From assembly GCF_021390245.1 (NCBI RefSeq), contig NZ_JAJUXH010000017.1, positions 62,001 to 126,000 of the forward strand: a stretch of DNA of 64,000 nt. The letters run 5' to 3'. Position numbers and translations under genes: made by a program. Shown one piece after another: positions 50,355 through 59,964 of this stretch. Origin of the DNA: Dyadobacter sp. CY323 (GTDB lineage: Bacteria; Bacteroidota; Bacteroidia; Cytophagales; Spirosomataceae). The notes beneath the pieces are model-generated. The model saw only the letters and a list, made by a program, of their open reading frames with translations, had not been told where the DNA came from and ran no database searches. Position 1 is the first letter of the stretch; each line of letters opens with the position of its first letter.

Positions 50355-53300
50355 CTAAACGGCGAGTTCTTCTGCCATTTTCTGTTCCTCTGTTTTCTTA
50401 TGTTTTTTGGGTGAAATAAATGTGTAAACAGCCGGGATTACAAACAAGGTAAGTATCAGCGAAAACATCAACCCACCCACGATCACCACACCCAGTGGAA
50501 CGCGGCTGGTTGCAGCTGCTCCGAGGCTCATCGCAATCGGTAATGCACCGAATGCGGTGGCAAGACTGGTCATCAGGATCGGTCTCAAACGCTGCGTTGC
50601 CGATTCCACAGCCGCCGCCATCCGGCTCATTCCCTGTTCTCTTTTCTGATTCGCGAATTCTACGATAAGAATCCCGTTTTTGGTTACCAGACCAATCAGC
50701 ATAATCATCCCGATCTGAGAGAATATGTTGATCGTTAATCCAAAAAGATAAAGGCTGAGCAACGCGCCAGCTAATGCAAGCGGCACGGTAATCATGATAA
50801 TAAATGGATCGGTAAAGCTTTCAAACTGTCCGGCTAGCACCAGATATACAAGTAATAAAGCGAGGCCAAATGCGAAGCTGGTGTTTGATGAGCTTTCTTC
50901 AAAATCGCGGGATGAGCCGACCAGTGAAGTTTGGAATGATTCGTCGAGCAGCTTGGCCGCGATCCTGCGCATGGCAGCGACGCCGTCACCGATCGTTTTT
51001 CCTTCCACCAATGATGCGGAAACAGTTGCGCTTTTGTAGCGGTTGTAGTGGTAAATGGTAGGCGGCCCGCTTTCTTCTCTCATTTGTACAACGGCTGTCA
51101 ACGGAATGTTTTCGCCGCGACTGTTGCGTACATACAGTTTTGAAATGTCCGCCGGCTTGTTACGCTCAGTGCGTTCCACCTGTCCGATTACCTGATATTG
51201 CTGGCCGTTCATGATGAAGTACGCCAGCCTTCTCCCGCTGAATGCAGACTGGATCGCTGCTGCAACATCGGTTGTTGACAATCCGAGATCTCTCGCTTTT
51301 AGCCGATCGATCGTCAACCGGATCTCCGGTTTATTAAATTTCAGGTTTACATCCACATTCTGGAATGTGGGATCCTGGCGTGCTTCTTCAAGGAATTTTG
51401 GTAAAACATCAAATATTTTATCAAAATCCAGGTTTTGCAGAACAAACTGAACAGGTAACCCACCCCGGGAACCCTGACCTACGGAAATCGTTTGTTCCTG
51501 CGTCGCAAAGATCCGTGCGTCATTAAATCGTGAAAGCTTTTTGTTAATCTCCTGAGCCAGATCGTTCTGACTTTTCTTCCTCTCGTTGGCAGGGACCAGT
51601 CCGATACGCGCGGTACCACTGTTCATACCTCCCCCTCCAAATCCCGGCGTGGCCGTAAAGGTGAATGCCCGTTCCGGAATGGAATCGTTCAGGAAGTTGG
51701 AAAGCTGATCAGATACCTGCTGCATCTGGTTGAAACTGGTACCTTCCGGTGCCGACAAATTGAAACGGATACTATTCCTATCCTCCATTGGCGCCAGCTC
51801 ACTTTGCAGATTTGTATAGGTAAACCAAATAATGACCCCGCAAACAGCCACCAGTACCCAGGCGATCCAGCGCGCCTTCATAAACCCGCGAAGTCCCCTG
51901 TTGTACCCATTTTCCATACCTGTGAAAAACGGTTCGGTTTTGTTGTAAAACCAGCCGTGGCCTGCGTTTTTGCGATTAAGAAATACATTAAGTACCGGTG
52001 TGATCGTCAATGAAACAAATGCGGAGATTAAAACGGCAGAGGCAACTACGATACCAAATTCCCGGAACAAACTACCCACGAAACCTTCCAGGAAGATCAC
52101 GGGAAGGAACACCACCGCAAGCGTAAGAGAAGTAGATATTACTGCAAAGAAAATTTCCCGGCTTCCTTCCAATGCAGCCTGACGGATCGGAAGGCCACTT
52201 TCTAGCTTTCGAAAAATGTTTTCCGTGACAACAATACCATCATCCACCACAAGTCCGGTTGCCAGTACGATTCCAAGCAGGGTTAATATATTGATTGAAA
52301 ACCCAAACAGGTACATGACAAAAAATGTCGCGACCAGCGAGATCGGAATATCGATGAGCGGTCGGATGGCAACGACAAAACTTCGGAAAAAGAAAAGAAT
52401 TACGATAACAACCAGGGAAAACGCGATCAGCAGCGTTTCTTCCACTTCGAGAATGGACTGGCGGACAAGCCGCGTGTTATCCAGCAGCACATTAAATGTA
52501 ATGTCTGATTTATTTGATTTTTGAATTTCAGCGAGGCGTTTGTTGAATTCGTCAGAAATTTCGACATAGTTCGCACCCGGTTGCGGGATCACGGCCAGCC
52601 CCACTGCATACATTCCGTTATACTTCCAGCTTTGTTCCTCGTTCTCAGGGCCTAGTTCTACTTTTGCGACGTTCGCCAGGCGTACAATCCCGGAACTATC
52701 GTTTCGGATCACCAGGTCGCTAAATTCTTTTTCGGTGGTGAGCCTGCCCATTGTTCTGATGGTAAGCTCGGTATTATCGCCATATATTTTCCCGGCAGGC
52801 ATTTCAACGTTTTCAGAACTTAAAGTGGTTGAAATGTCATTGAAGGAAATTCCGTATGCGCTCATCTTGTCGGGATCAAGCCAAATGCGCATTGCGTAAC
52901 GTTTTTGCCCGAATATATTAATGGCACTGACGCCGTCAATGGTCTGAAGACTTTGCTGCAACACATTTTCTGCATATTCACTCAATTCGAGCAAACCTTT
53001 TGACGGGCTTTGAACTGCTAAAAGCAGAATAAAGTCGCTGTTCGCGTCCGCTTTACTAACAACTGGCGGCGCGTCAACATCCTGAGGAAGATTGCGTTGT
53101 GCCTGGCTTACCTTGTCGCGTACGTCGTTCGCTGCACCTTCCAGGTCGGCTTCCAGGTTAAATTCAACGGTGATGTTACTGGACCCGATCTGGCTCGATG
53201 AGCTGATACTTTTGATCCCCGGGATACCATTTATACTTTTTTCAAGCGGCTCGGTGATCTGGCTTTCTACGATATCCGCATTAGCCCCGGTGTAACTCGT

Positions 53301-53444
53301 CCGGACGTTTACGACCGGAGGGTCAATGGCGGGATAATCGCGAAGTGATAAGAAGTTATATCCCACAACCCCAAAAAGGATGATGAGCAGGTTCATGACA
53401 ACAGCCAATACGGGCCGTTTCAGGGATAGTTCAGAAATATTCAT
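50355..53444 (-). CDS. RND family efflux transporter, AcrB/HAE1 type
   Basis: 1029 residues with twelve membrane helices and two large periplasmic loops. The N-terminus SLKRPVLAVVMNLLIILFGVVGY and the proton-relay Asp pair in LATGLVVDDGIVVTENIF identify the hydrophobe/amphiphile efflux group. ALLLVYLVLAGQFESFTDPF and the closing LFVIPAVYTFI are typical of the second half. It exports drugs, bile salts or solvents using the proton gradient; no heavy-metal (CusA) methionine motif stands out. It is the middle gene of a three-gene operon: adaptor, pump, channel. Confidence 0.96.
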   Translation of the reverse strand: MNISELSLKRPVLAVVMNLLIILFGVVGYNFLSLRDYPAIDPPVVNVRTSYTGANADIVESQITEPLEKSINGIPGIKSISSSSQIGSSNITVEFNLEADLEGAANDVRDKVSQAQRNLPQDVDAPPVVSKADANSDFILLLAVQSPSKGLLELSEYAENVLQQSLQTIDGVSAINIFGQKRYAMRIWLDPDKMSAYGISFNDISTTLSSENVEMPAGKIYGDNTELTIRTMGRLTTEKEFSDLVIRNDSSGIVRLANVAKVELGPENEEQSWKYNGMYAVGLAVIPQPGANYVEISDEFNKRLAEIQKSNKSDITFNVLLDNTRLVRQSILEVEETLLIAFSLVVIVILFFFRSFVVAIRPLIDIPISLVATFFVMYLFGFSINILTLLGIVLATGLVVDDGIVVTENIFRKLESGLPIRQAALEGSREIFFAVISTSLTLAVVFLPVIFLEGFVGSLFREFGIVVASAVLISAFVSLTITPVLNVFLNRKNAGHGWFYNKTEPFFTGMENGYNRGLRGFMKARWIAWVLVAVCGVIIWFTYTNLQSELAPMEDRNSIRFNLSAPEGTSFNQMQQVSDQLSNFLNDSIPERAFTFTATPGFGGGGMNSGTARIGLVPANERKKSQNDLAQEINKKLSRFNDARIFATQEQTISVGQGSRGGLPVQFVLQNLDFDKIFDVLPKFLEEARQDPTFQNVDVNLKFNKPEIRLTIDRLKARDLGLSTTDVAAAIQSAFSGRRLAYFIMNGQQYQVIGQVERTERNKPADISKLYVRNSRGENIPLTAVVQMREESGPPTIYHYNRYKSATVSASLVEGKTIGDGVAAMRRIAAKLLDESFQTSLVGSSRDFEESSSNTSFAFGLALLLVYLVLAGQFESFTDPFIIMITVPLALAGALLSLYLFGLTINIFSQIGMIMLIGLVTKNGILIVEFANQKREQGMSRMAAAVESATQRLRPILMTSLATAFGALPIAMSLGAAATSRVPLGVVIVGGLMFSLILTLFVIPAVYTFISPKKHKKTEEQKMAEELAV

Positions 53445-53488
53445 AGAATAAGTTTCAGAGGAATAGTCAATGTACCTTCGTACTTACC

Positions 53489-54577
53489 TTACAACTTTAC
53501 GCTTTTTACGCTTCTCACTTTCACAGGAGCATCAGGACGGGCGAACAATACACCCGAAACTACCACGGTATCACCCACATTCAGGCCACTTGCCACCTCC
53601 ACAACATCTTCCCGTCTATCGCCGGTTTCGATGGATACAAAAACTGCTTTGCCGCCTTTTACCGTCACAACTTTCTTACCCTGAGCTTCCGGGATAATGG
53701 AGTTAGTGGGGATCAGAATGCTGCTTTTATTGGAACTTGCACTTAAATATACTTTAGCAAAAGAACCCGGACTCGTCGTGCCGGAATTTAATACTGCCCG
53801 CACTGTAATGTTTCGGGTAGTCTGGTTTACCTGAGGTTCAAGTGCGATAATCCTGGCGGTTTCTCTCCTTCCTGCATTTTGATCCAGCAACACTTCCACG
53901 TTCGCACCTTTGGTTACGTATTTCTGATAACTTTCAGGGATCGTAAAGTCAATTCTAAGGTTCGAGAGTTGCTGCATGGTTGCAATGACATTATTCGGAG
54001 AGACATAAGAACCCGCACTCACTTTTCTAAGTCCTATCACGCCTGTAAACGGAGCTTTCACAACTGTTTTGTCAATCAATGTTTGCGTATAAGCCATATC
54101 TGCTTTCAATGTATTCACTTGATTCACAGCAAGATCATAATCGGCTTGATTAATTCCGTTCACGGCTACCAGTTGCTTCAACCGTTTCTCAGTTGTTTCC
54201 GCCAGTTCTAACTGGATCTTCGAGCGGTTTAACTGAGCTGCCAGGTCGGCACTGTTTATCCGTGCTATCACGGTTCCTTTCTGGACGGTTTTACCTTCGG
54301 GAACGTCGAGAAAAGTAAGCAAACCGCTTACTTCCGGCCTCAACTCAGCAAATTCGTTTGCGACAATTGTTCCATTCACTTCAACTTTATCACTGACCCT
54401 TTCGGATTTTGTGACTATCACGTCGACAATGGTAGGTCCGCCGCCGCCTTTTTGTTGAAAAGTGTCCTTTTTTTCACCACAGGAAAATAATAGAGGTAAT
54501 GCAGCAGAAAAAAGCAAAGAGGAGAATAAAATTTTAGGAAATATGCCTGGAAATATAGATTTACTGATAGAATTCAT
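53489..54577 (-). CDS. RND efflux periplasmic adaptor (membrane fusion protein), lipoprotein
   Basis: 362 residues. The signal peptide ends in the lipobox LLFSC (Cys33), so the mature protein is lipid-anchored. Order: barrel-sandwich hybrid half (VIVTKSERVSDKVEVNGTIVANEF, RPEVSGLLTFLDVPEGKTVQKGTVIARI), alpha-hairpin, second lipoyl half (TVVKAPFTGVIGLRKVSAGSYV) and beta-barrel (VLLDQNAGRRETARIIALEPQV). It bridges the pump and TolC. It leads the efflux operon, behind a TAnnTTTG promoter box at 54655-54662. No regulator gene adjoins. Confidence 0.95.
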   Translation of the reverse strand: MNSISKSIFPGIFPKILFSSLLFSAALPLLFSCGEKKDTFQQKGGGGPTIVDVIVTKSERVSDKVEVNGTIVANEFAELRPEVSGLLTFLDVPEGKTVQKGTVIARINSADLAAQLNRSKIQLELAETTEKRLKQLVAVNGINQADYDLAVNQVNTLKADMAYTQTLIDKTVVKAPFTGVIGLRKVSAGSYVSPNNVIATMQQLSNLRIDFTIPESYQKYVTKGANVEVLLDQNAGRRETARIIALEPQVNQTTRNITVRAVLNSGTTSPGSFAKVYLSASSNKSSILIPTNSIIPEAQGKKVVTVKGGKAVFVSIETGDRREDVVEVASGLNVGDTVVVSGVLFARPDAPVKVRSVKSVKL

Positions 54578-54654
54578 AGCGGTTTTGAAATTCCGGGGCT
54601 TAAAGATTATGGGGCTGTTTAAAGAATTTAATATATTATCCTGAGAGTCGTACC

Positions 54655-54684
54655 CAAAATTATATATTAATCTAAAACGGATTA
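54655..54684 (-). promoter_or_regulatory. Efflux-operon promoter -7 box with adjacent inverted repeat
   Basis: On the minus strand TAATTTTG (54655-54662) matches TAnnTTTG. Just upstream TAATC (54668-54672) and GATTA (54680-54684) form a short inverted repeat in the promoter spacer, a possible operator. Confidence 0.45.
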
Positions 54685-54724
54685 GACTTTTTTCTACTAT
54701 AAAAGTTTAATTATGGAAAATATT

Positions 54725-55972
54725 TTAAAATGTGTCCCCAATGACTCTCAGCAAGGTGTCGCATTTCAGTTCTGTTTCTTCCCATTCATTTCCAGGAACC
54801 GAATCCCCGGTTATTCCAGCGCCCGCGAAGAAAGTGGCTTTTCCATCTTTAAAGCGGACGGTACGGAGGTTCACATAAAGATTACTGTCGCCTTCCATTT
54901 GCACCGGACCAAGAAACCCACTGTAAAACGACCGGTCGTACCCCTCGATTTCACTCAAAAATTTGAGGCTCGTAATTTTTGGAACCCCGCAAATTGCAGA
55001 AGTAGGATGCAAAAGCGGTAGCATGACAGACGCCAGTTCCGGAAAATTCAATGCAACGGTATCTACCTCAAAATCAGTTCTTAAATGGTATAAATTTCCA
55101 GCGAGTACCGTTTTCGGGCCGGTTTCTAAATACTCTCTCAACCGGATCTTTTTAAAGCATTCTACTATATACCGGCTTACCAGCGCGTGTTCTTCGATCT
55201 CCTTCTCATTCCAGCGGATCTCATATTTCGGGATAACTTCGTTTTTCTCGTTACGTCCTCCCTGCGTTCCAGCCAATGACATGGTTTTAAATATACCAGC
55301 GGACGTTTGCCGCACCAGCAGTTCGGGGCTGGCACCAAGCCACAGTTCATTTTGTTCAGGAAGATTAACCAGAGATATAAATGCATGCGGATACACCTTG
55401 GCCAGCTTGCAAAATGCTTCCGCGGGTTTAAAATGTTCGGAGTAGGGGAGCTCCTTTGTGCGGGAAAGCACTACCTTTTTAAATTGATTTTGCCGGATCG
55501 CCGAAACTGCCAGTTCAACCGTACGCTGAAAACGGCTTTTAGAATCCGCATCTGAAGGTAATGCGGTTACACCAATTTCATTGTGCGTTTCCGTTACCTG
55601 CTCCGATTTCCGGGTTTGCGAAAGCTCTACAAGTCTTTTGACTTCGGGATGTTCATTCCCGAGTTTGTTTTCGACAGCGGAGAGTTGATTTTCTTCTGAA
55701 AAAGTAAGTATAATGTCGCCTTCGAGAAAAAGAACATCTTTACCTTCTTCCCAGTGAAAATCACTGATTAGAAATCCTGGTGATAACCTTTCTATCTCGG
55801 GTTGAATCCGGCGAATGCCGTCGTTAATGGAAATAAGCAGCTTAATTTCGTTGGTATGAGGAAGGCGCCACAATGCGGAAGGAAATCCCATTAGCTTCGA
55901 TGCTCCCCACAATTCCTGGATTTTTAATCCCTCAAAAAGCGAAATTTCATTCTCCGTTTCTACTGCCAGCAT
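54725..55972 (-). CDS. menF: Isochorismate synthase
   Basis: 415 residues, chorismate-utilising enzyme fold. Signatures: VVLSRTKELPYSEHFKPAEAF, GASPELLVRQTSAGIFKTMSLAGTQGGRN, VSRYIVECFKKI, HLRTDFEV, LHPTSAICGVPK and YSGFLGPVQMEGDSNLYVNLRTVRF, which supply the Mg-binding glutamates and the base lysine. It makes isochorismate from chorismate. A DHNA-CoA thioesterase-like gene 44 bp upstream points to menaquinone rather than a siderophore; EntC-type use cannot be excluded. Confidence 0.9.
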   Translation of the reverse strand: MLAVETENEISLFEGLKIQELWGASKLMGFPSALWRLPHTNEIKLLISINDGIRRIQPEIERLSPGFLISDFHWEEGKDVLFLEGDIILTFSEENQLSAVENKLGNEHPEVKRLVELSQTRKSEQVTETHNEIGVTALPSDADSKSRFQRTVELAVSAIRQNQFKKVVLSRTKELPYSEHFKPAEAFCKLAKVYPHAFISLVNLPEQNELWLGASPELLVRQTSAGIFKTMSLAGTQGGRNEKNEVIPKYEIRWNEKEIEEHALVSRYIVECFKKIRLREYLETGPKTVLAGNLYHLRTDFEVDTVALNFPELASVMLPLLHPTSAICGVPKITSLKFLSEIEGYDRSFYSGFLGPVQMEGDSNLYVNLRTVRFKDGKATFFAGAGITGDSVPGNEWEETELKCDTLLRVIGDTF

Positions 55973-56016
55973 TTAAAATTTTGGTTTCTCGTTTGTTAAT
56001 TCCTTGCAAAATAATG

Positions 56017-56439
56017 TCAGCGGCCCGCATTCACAATAGCGACTGTGAGGCGGCTGATGCACACTAATTTATCCTGCTCATTCGTAATCCGGATATCCCA
56101 GATATGTGTTGTCCGACCAACGTGTATCGGCGTGACCTTACCGTAAACAAACCCTTCTTTTACAGGCCTGAGGTGATTCGCATTAATTTCCAGACCAACT
56201 GCCTGCTGATTGTCGTCGGCGATCGTCAAATATGATGCGATACTGCCCAGCGTCTCTGCGAGTACTACCGAAGCTCCACCATGCAGTATACCAAACGGTT
56301 GATGCGTCCGGTTATCGACGGGCATCCTGGCGACAACATAATCTGCGCCGATTTCAGTAAACTCAATCCCGAGGTGATTTGATATGGTATTTTGGCTCAG
56401 AGCATGCAGCTGATCAATCGTCGGTGTTTTGGTAAACAT
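56017..56439 (-). CDS. menI: Hotdog-fold thioesterase, probable DHNA-CoA thioesterase
   Basis: 140 residues, single hotdog domain of the PaaI/YdiI group. FGILHGGASVVLAETLGSIAS contains the HGG turn and the catalytic Glu62, in the same place as in E. coli MenI/YdiI. VGLEINANHLRPVKEGFVYGKVTPIHVGRTTHIWDI is the second family segment. It would release 1,4-dihydroxy-2-naphthoate from its CoA ester in menaquinone synthesis. Its pairing with menF on the same strand is the main ground for the specific name; a general acyl-CoA thioesterase is the alternative. Confidence 0.75.
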   Translation of the reverse strand: MFTKTPTIDQLHALSQNTISNHLGIEFTEIGADYVVARMPVDNRTHQPFGILHGGASVVLAETLGSIASYLTIADDNQQAVGLEINANHLRPVKEGFVYGKVTPIHVGRTTHIWDIRITNEQDKLVCISRLTVAIVNAGR

Positions 56440-56461
56440 ATCTAAAAAATATATAAATTTG
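56428..56461 (+). promoter_or_regulatory. Promoter for the histidine phosphatase gene
   Basis: TTTG (56428-56431), a 22-bp spacer and TAAATTTG (56454-56461, exact TAnnTTTG). The -33 element overlaps the first codons of the divergent menI gene. Confidence 0.6.
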
Positions 56462-56526
56462 TATTGGCTTTATTGAGTTAAAAACAGGGTATTTGCAAAA
56501 TTAATATTTAAATAGTACTATTTATT

Positions 56527-57171
56527 TTGAAAAGAAAATCTATATATCTCATTCGCCACGGTGAAACGGATTTTAATCGCAGAGGAGTTGTTCAGGGAAG
56601 CGGCGTAGATTCTTTGTTGAATGAATGGGGTGAAGCCCAGGCTGCTGCTTTTTTTGATGCCTATCAACATGTTCCTTTTGACAAAATTTATACTTCCGAT
56701 CTAAAGCGAACACACCAAACTGTTCGTGGGTTCATCAAGCTTGGCATACCTCACGAAAGTTACGCCGGACTCAATGAAATTTCCTGGGGGGCCCGCGAAG
56801 GAAGGGAGCCCAATACCGGAGATAACAATTATTACCGTGAACTTGTAACAGCCTGGCGTAACGGACAGGTGGATCTTGCAGCCGAAGACGGTGAAAGTCC
56901 CGTGCAGGTCAGGGAGCGTCAGTTGCCGGTGATCGAAACGATCCTTTCACGTCCGCACGAACGAAATATTCTCATTGCCATGCACGGTCGTGCCATGCGC
57001 GTTTTGTTGACTGCCCTTTTCAATCAGCCACTGGTTAAAATGGATGATTATGAGCACAGTAATTTGTGCCTTTACAAAGTCAACTATTCTTATGATACCC
57101 AAAAATTTGACCTGGAAGTATCAAATGACATAACCCATTTGCTTTCGCTGGAAATTCCGCAAACTTTGTAA
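56527..57171 (+). CDS. Histidine phosphatase / phosphoglycerate mutase-like protein
   Basis: 214 residues starting with TTG; the conserved SIYLIRHGETDFNRRG begins at residue 5, so no earlier start is needed. RHGE (Arg10, His11) is the phospho-accepting site. KIYTSDLKRTHQT and the second catalytic His in NILIAMHGRAMRVLLTAL complete the active site. It is a phosphatase acting on sugar phosphates or other small phosphates; the exact substrate is unclear. It stands alone ahead of the LytS/LytTR pair. Confidence 0.92.
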   Translation: MKRKSIYLIRHGETDFNRRGVVQGSGVDSLLNEWGEAQAAAFFDAYQHVPFDKIYTSDLKRTHQTVRGFIKLGIPHESYAGLNEISWGAREGREPNTGDNNYYRELVTAWRNGQVDLAAEDGESPVQVRERQLPVIETILSRPHERNILIAMHGRAMRVLLTALFNQPLVKMDDYEHSNLCLYKVNYSYDTQKFDLEVSNDITHLLSLEIPQTL

Positions 57172-57234
57172 AAGCCGCTTGTGTAGATTCGTTTCCTTTG
57201 ATGTAGTAAAACACGAAGGTTTAGAACGCAGTTT

Positions 57235-57242
57235 TACATTTG
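57235..57242 (+). promoter_or_regulatory. Promoter -7 box for the LytS-like kinase
   Basis: TACATTTG matches TAnnTTTG exactly, 37 bases before the ATG. No convincing -33 TTG is visible. Confidence 0.5.
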
Positions 57243-57279
57243 CGATTCATCAAAAGACATTCAGCGCAATCTAAACTTC

Positions 57280-58347
57280 ATGTCCAAAAAACGTACTTAT
57301 TGGACTCTACAAATTCTGGGCTGGACATTGCTTATCATGTTCGAGTATGTGCCTTATGTACTTGAATATGGTTTTGAGTTAAGCGAATTTTACACAGCTC
57401 TCGCAAATATTCTCCTCGGAATCTGTCTCACACACGTTTACCGGCTTGTTATCCGCAAATGGAACTGGTCGTCGCTTCCACTTCCCCGGCTTGCATTACG
57501 AGTAATAGGTTCGGTTTTATGGCTTGGGCTGATTATGACGATGATCAATCAGCCGATGGATCGTGAAATGCTCGAAAATAACCTGCTGAACCAGCCACTG
57601 ATTTTTTGGGGATACTACGCTAACTGGTGTAAAAACCTGCTCGCCTGGATTTTGTCTTACACGGTTTATCATTATGTAGAACAAACCCGGTTAGCGAGCT
57701 ATGAGAAGATCATGCTGAAAATGTCGATGAGAGAGGCCGAGGCAAAGGTTCTGCGTTCTCAACTTAATCCTCATTTTACATTTAATGCATTGAATAGCAT
57801 TCGTGCACTGGTTTACGAAGATCCATCGAAAGCGCAGCTCAGTATCACGCAGCTTTCCAATATTCTGAGAAATTCTCTTCTCGCCGACCGGCGTAAAACG
57901 GTTGATCTGCAGGAAGAATTGAGAACGGTTGAGGACTATCTTGAACTTGAAAAAGTGCGTTACGAGGACCGACTAAGCTACACCATTACCACAAATCCAC
58001 AGGCTATTTACTGGCAGGTGCCGCCGATGATGTTGCAAACGCTCGTCGAAAACGGGATCAAACACGGGGTATCCAAAGAAATGGGTGGCGGTTTTATCGA
58101 AGTAAAATCGGAAATTGCCAATGAGCTTCTGGTGATCACAATCTTCAATTCAGGAAATTTGGGGACCACGGAATCGGGTGGTGTAGGGCTGAAAAATACG
58201 GCCGAACGATTGTCCATTCTATATGGGAAAGGTGCTACGTTCAGGATCTTTCAGCAAAAGAAGGATGTCGTTTGTTCGGAAGTCAAAATTCCAATGTTGT
58301 CGGAGGGGGTTATGATGGTGGGGGAAGAATCGGGGACGGGTAACTAA
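57280..58347 (+). CDS. LytS/YehU-type sensor histidine kinase
   Basis: 355 residues. Four N-terminal hydrophobic segments (to about residue 135) are followed by a short coiled coil and the His_kinase domain: QLNPHFTFNALNSIRALV with phospho-accepting His165. The ATPase region has PPMMLQTLVENGIKHGV (N box) and GGVGLKNTAERL (G box). It signals to the LytTR regulator encoded 42 bp downstream. There is no recognised extracytoplasmic sensor domain, so the membrane part itself must sense. Confidence 0.95.
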   Translation: MSKKRTYWTLQILGWTLLIMFEYVPYVLEYGFELSEFYTALANILLGICLTHVYRLVIRKWNWSSLPLPRLALRVIGSVLWLGLIMTMINQPMDREMLENNLLNQPLIFWGYYANWCKNLLAWILSYTVYHYVEQTRLASYEKIMLKMSMREAEAKVLRSQLNPHFTFNALNSIRALVYEDPSKAQLSITQLSNILRNSLLADRRKTVDLQEELRTVEDYLELEKVRYEDRLSYTITTNPQAIYWQVPPMMLQTLVENGIKHGVSKEMGGGFIEVKSEIANELLVITIFNSGNLGTTESGGVGLKNTAERLSILYGKGATFRIFQQKKDVVCSEVKIPMLSEGVMMVGEESGTGN

Positions 58348-58389
58348 TTAAGTATTCAATATCTATTCATAATTCCTAACTGATCTGCC

Positions 58390-59124
58390 ATGAGGACTTT
58401 AATTGTTGATGACGAGCGTTTAGCGAGAAACGAGTTAAAAAGGTTGCTCGAACCATATACCAAGATTGAAATCGTTGGAGAAGCTGCCAATGCGGAGGAA
58501 GCATTGAAGTTGATCGACGAATTGCAGCCGGAATTATTGTTTCTGGATATCCAAATGCCCGGCAAAAACGGGTTTGAACTGCTTTCATCCATTGAAGGTA
58601 AAACTCCGGAAGTAATCTTCACCACGGCCTACGACGAATATGCGATCAAGGCATTCGAATTCAATGCGTTGGATTACCTTTTAAAACCCATTGATACAGA
58701 ACGACTTAAAGATACTATTCAGCGGATTGAGGAAAATCAGGCGCAGCCGGAAACGGCGGCACATCCGCACGAGCGCGTTGAAAAGGTTCTGGGCGCCAAC
58801 GATCAGGTTTTTGTCAAAGACGGGGAGAAATGCTGGTTTGTGAAACTAGGTAAAATCAGATTGTTCGAATCCATGGGAAATTATGTTCGTCTGCATTTTG
58901 ACGATCAAAAACCATTGGTGCTGAAATCGCTGAACAACCTGGAAGAAAGGCTAGATCCGAATACCTATTTCCGGGCTAATCGTAAACACATTATTAACCT
59001 GCATTGGATCGAGAAAATTGAGCCATGGTTCAGTGGCGGGCTTCTTGTAACACTTCAGGGTGGCGACAAAATCGAAATTTCACGTCGTCAGGCCATCCGT
59101 TTCAAGGAACTGATGAGTCTTTAA
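58390..59124 (+). CDS. LytTR family response regulator
   Basis: 244 residues. A receiver domain (1-120) with the acidic pocket Asp7-Asp8 and phospho-acceptor Asp53 in LFLDIQMPGKNG, the switch Thr in FTTAYDEYA, and Lys in LLKPID. The C-terminal LytTR DNA-binding domain (about 140-244) has KIRLFESMGNYVRLHF, FRANRKHIINLHWI and ISRRQAIRFKELM. It pairs with the LytS-like kinase. Its targets are unknown; the lipoprotein 14 bp downstream is a good candidate. Confidence 0.96.
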   Translation: MRTLIVDDERLARNELKRLLEPYTKIEIVGEAANAEEALKLIDELQPELLFLDIQMPGKNGFELLSSIEGKTPEVIFTTAYDEYAIKAFEFNALDYLLKPIDTERLKDTIQRIEENQAQPETAAHPHERVEKVLGANDQVFVKDGEKCWFVKLGKIRLFESMGNYVRLHFDDQKPLVLKSLNNLEERLDPNTYFRANRKHIINLHWIEKIEPWFSGGLLVTLQGGDKIEISRRQAIRFKELMSL

Positions 59125-59138
59125 ATGTCTGATCGAGT

Positions 59139-59963
59139 ATGAGTATGTTTAGTTCTCCGAAAGTTATTTTCTGGTTTTCATTTGGGTCATTACTTTTCTT
59201 CGGGTGCGATACGGCATCAAAAAGGGAAAACGAAAAGATAAAAATTCTTCAGTCAGGTAAAGTCATTGAAACGAACTTCGGTGATTGTGATACTACAACT
59301 AATGCGGGTGTGGCGATCAAAGTCAGTTTGTGGGAGCCTTCGGACTCTACGAAGGCGGCCAGAGTAATTCGCGGGAGTCTGGCTAAAAAATTGATTCAAC
59401 GCATTAACTCTTACGCCGACTCAGCGAGCATTGCCGCGAACCCCGCAGCGGTAGCGAGCGTCAAAGGTGCATTTGAAGTTTTCCAAAAGAATTACCTTGA
59501 CTTTAAAAAACAAATGCCTGACGCTCCTGGCTGCTGGCAGGTTGATTTGAAAGGCGATACTGTCATGACCACCTCCAAAGCTCTGTTTTATCAGCTGGAT
59601 CATTACGCATTTACCGGCGGAGCGCACCCCAATAGTTTCAGGTCATTTCATGCATTCGATGCAAAAACGGGCAATGAAAGAGAAATGAAAACATTTGTTA
59701 CCGATTCGGTTGCGCTGTTGAAATTAGTCGAACAACATTTCAGAAAACTGGAAAAGCTAGGTCCCGAGGCTGATTTGGAACAATCGGGGTACTTTCTTTT
59801 GAATCATCGGTTTTTCATGCCTGCGAATTATGTTTTTACCTCAAATGGCCTGCTGTTTTACTATAATCCCTACGAAATAGCGCCATATGTACGCGGCGGC
59901 ATCGAATTCACAATTACATATGCCGAGTTAGGCGAACTGGTGAAGAAAGATCAGATCTTTTAA
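59139..59963 (+). CDS. DUF3298/RsiV-like lipoprotein
   Basis: 274 residues. The signal peptide ends in lipobox LFFGC (Cys23). KALFYQLDHYAFTGGAHPNSFRSFHAFDAKTGNEREMKTFV is the DUF4163/DUF3298 signature (HYAFTGGAHP) seen in RsiV and in many Bacteroidota lipoproteins. RsiV binds lysozyme in Bacillus, but here there is no transmembrane anti-sigma part, so function cannot be transferred. It lies 14 bp after the response regulator and is probably the third gene of that operon. It is convergent with radC, with 1 bp between the stops. Confidence 0.85.
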   Translation: MSMFSSPKVIFWFSFGSLLFFGCDTASKRENEKIKILQSGKVIETNFGDCDTTTNAGVAIKVSLWEPSDSTKAARVIRGSLAKKLIQRINSYADSASIAANPAAVASVKGAFEVFQKNYLDFKKQMPDAPGCWQVDLKGDTVMTTSKALFYQLDHYAFTGGAHPNSFRSFHAFDAKTGNEREMKTFVTDSVALLKLVEQHFRKLEKLGPEADLEQSGYFLLNHRFFMPANYVFTSNGLLFYYNPYEIAPYVRGGIEFTITYAELGELVKKDQIF

Positions 59964-59964
59964 C

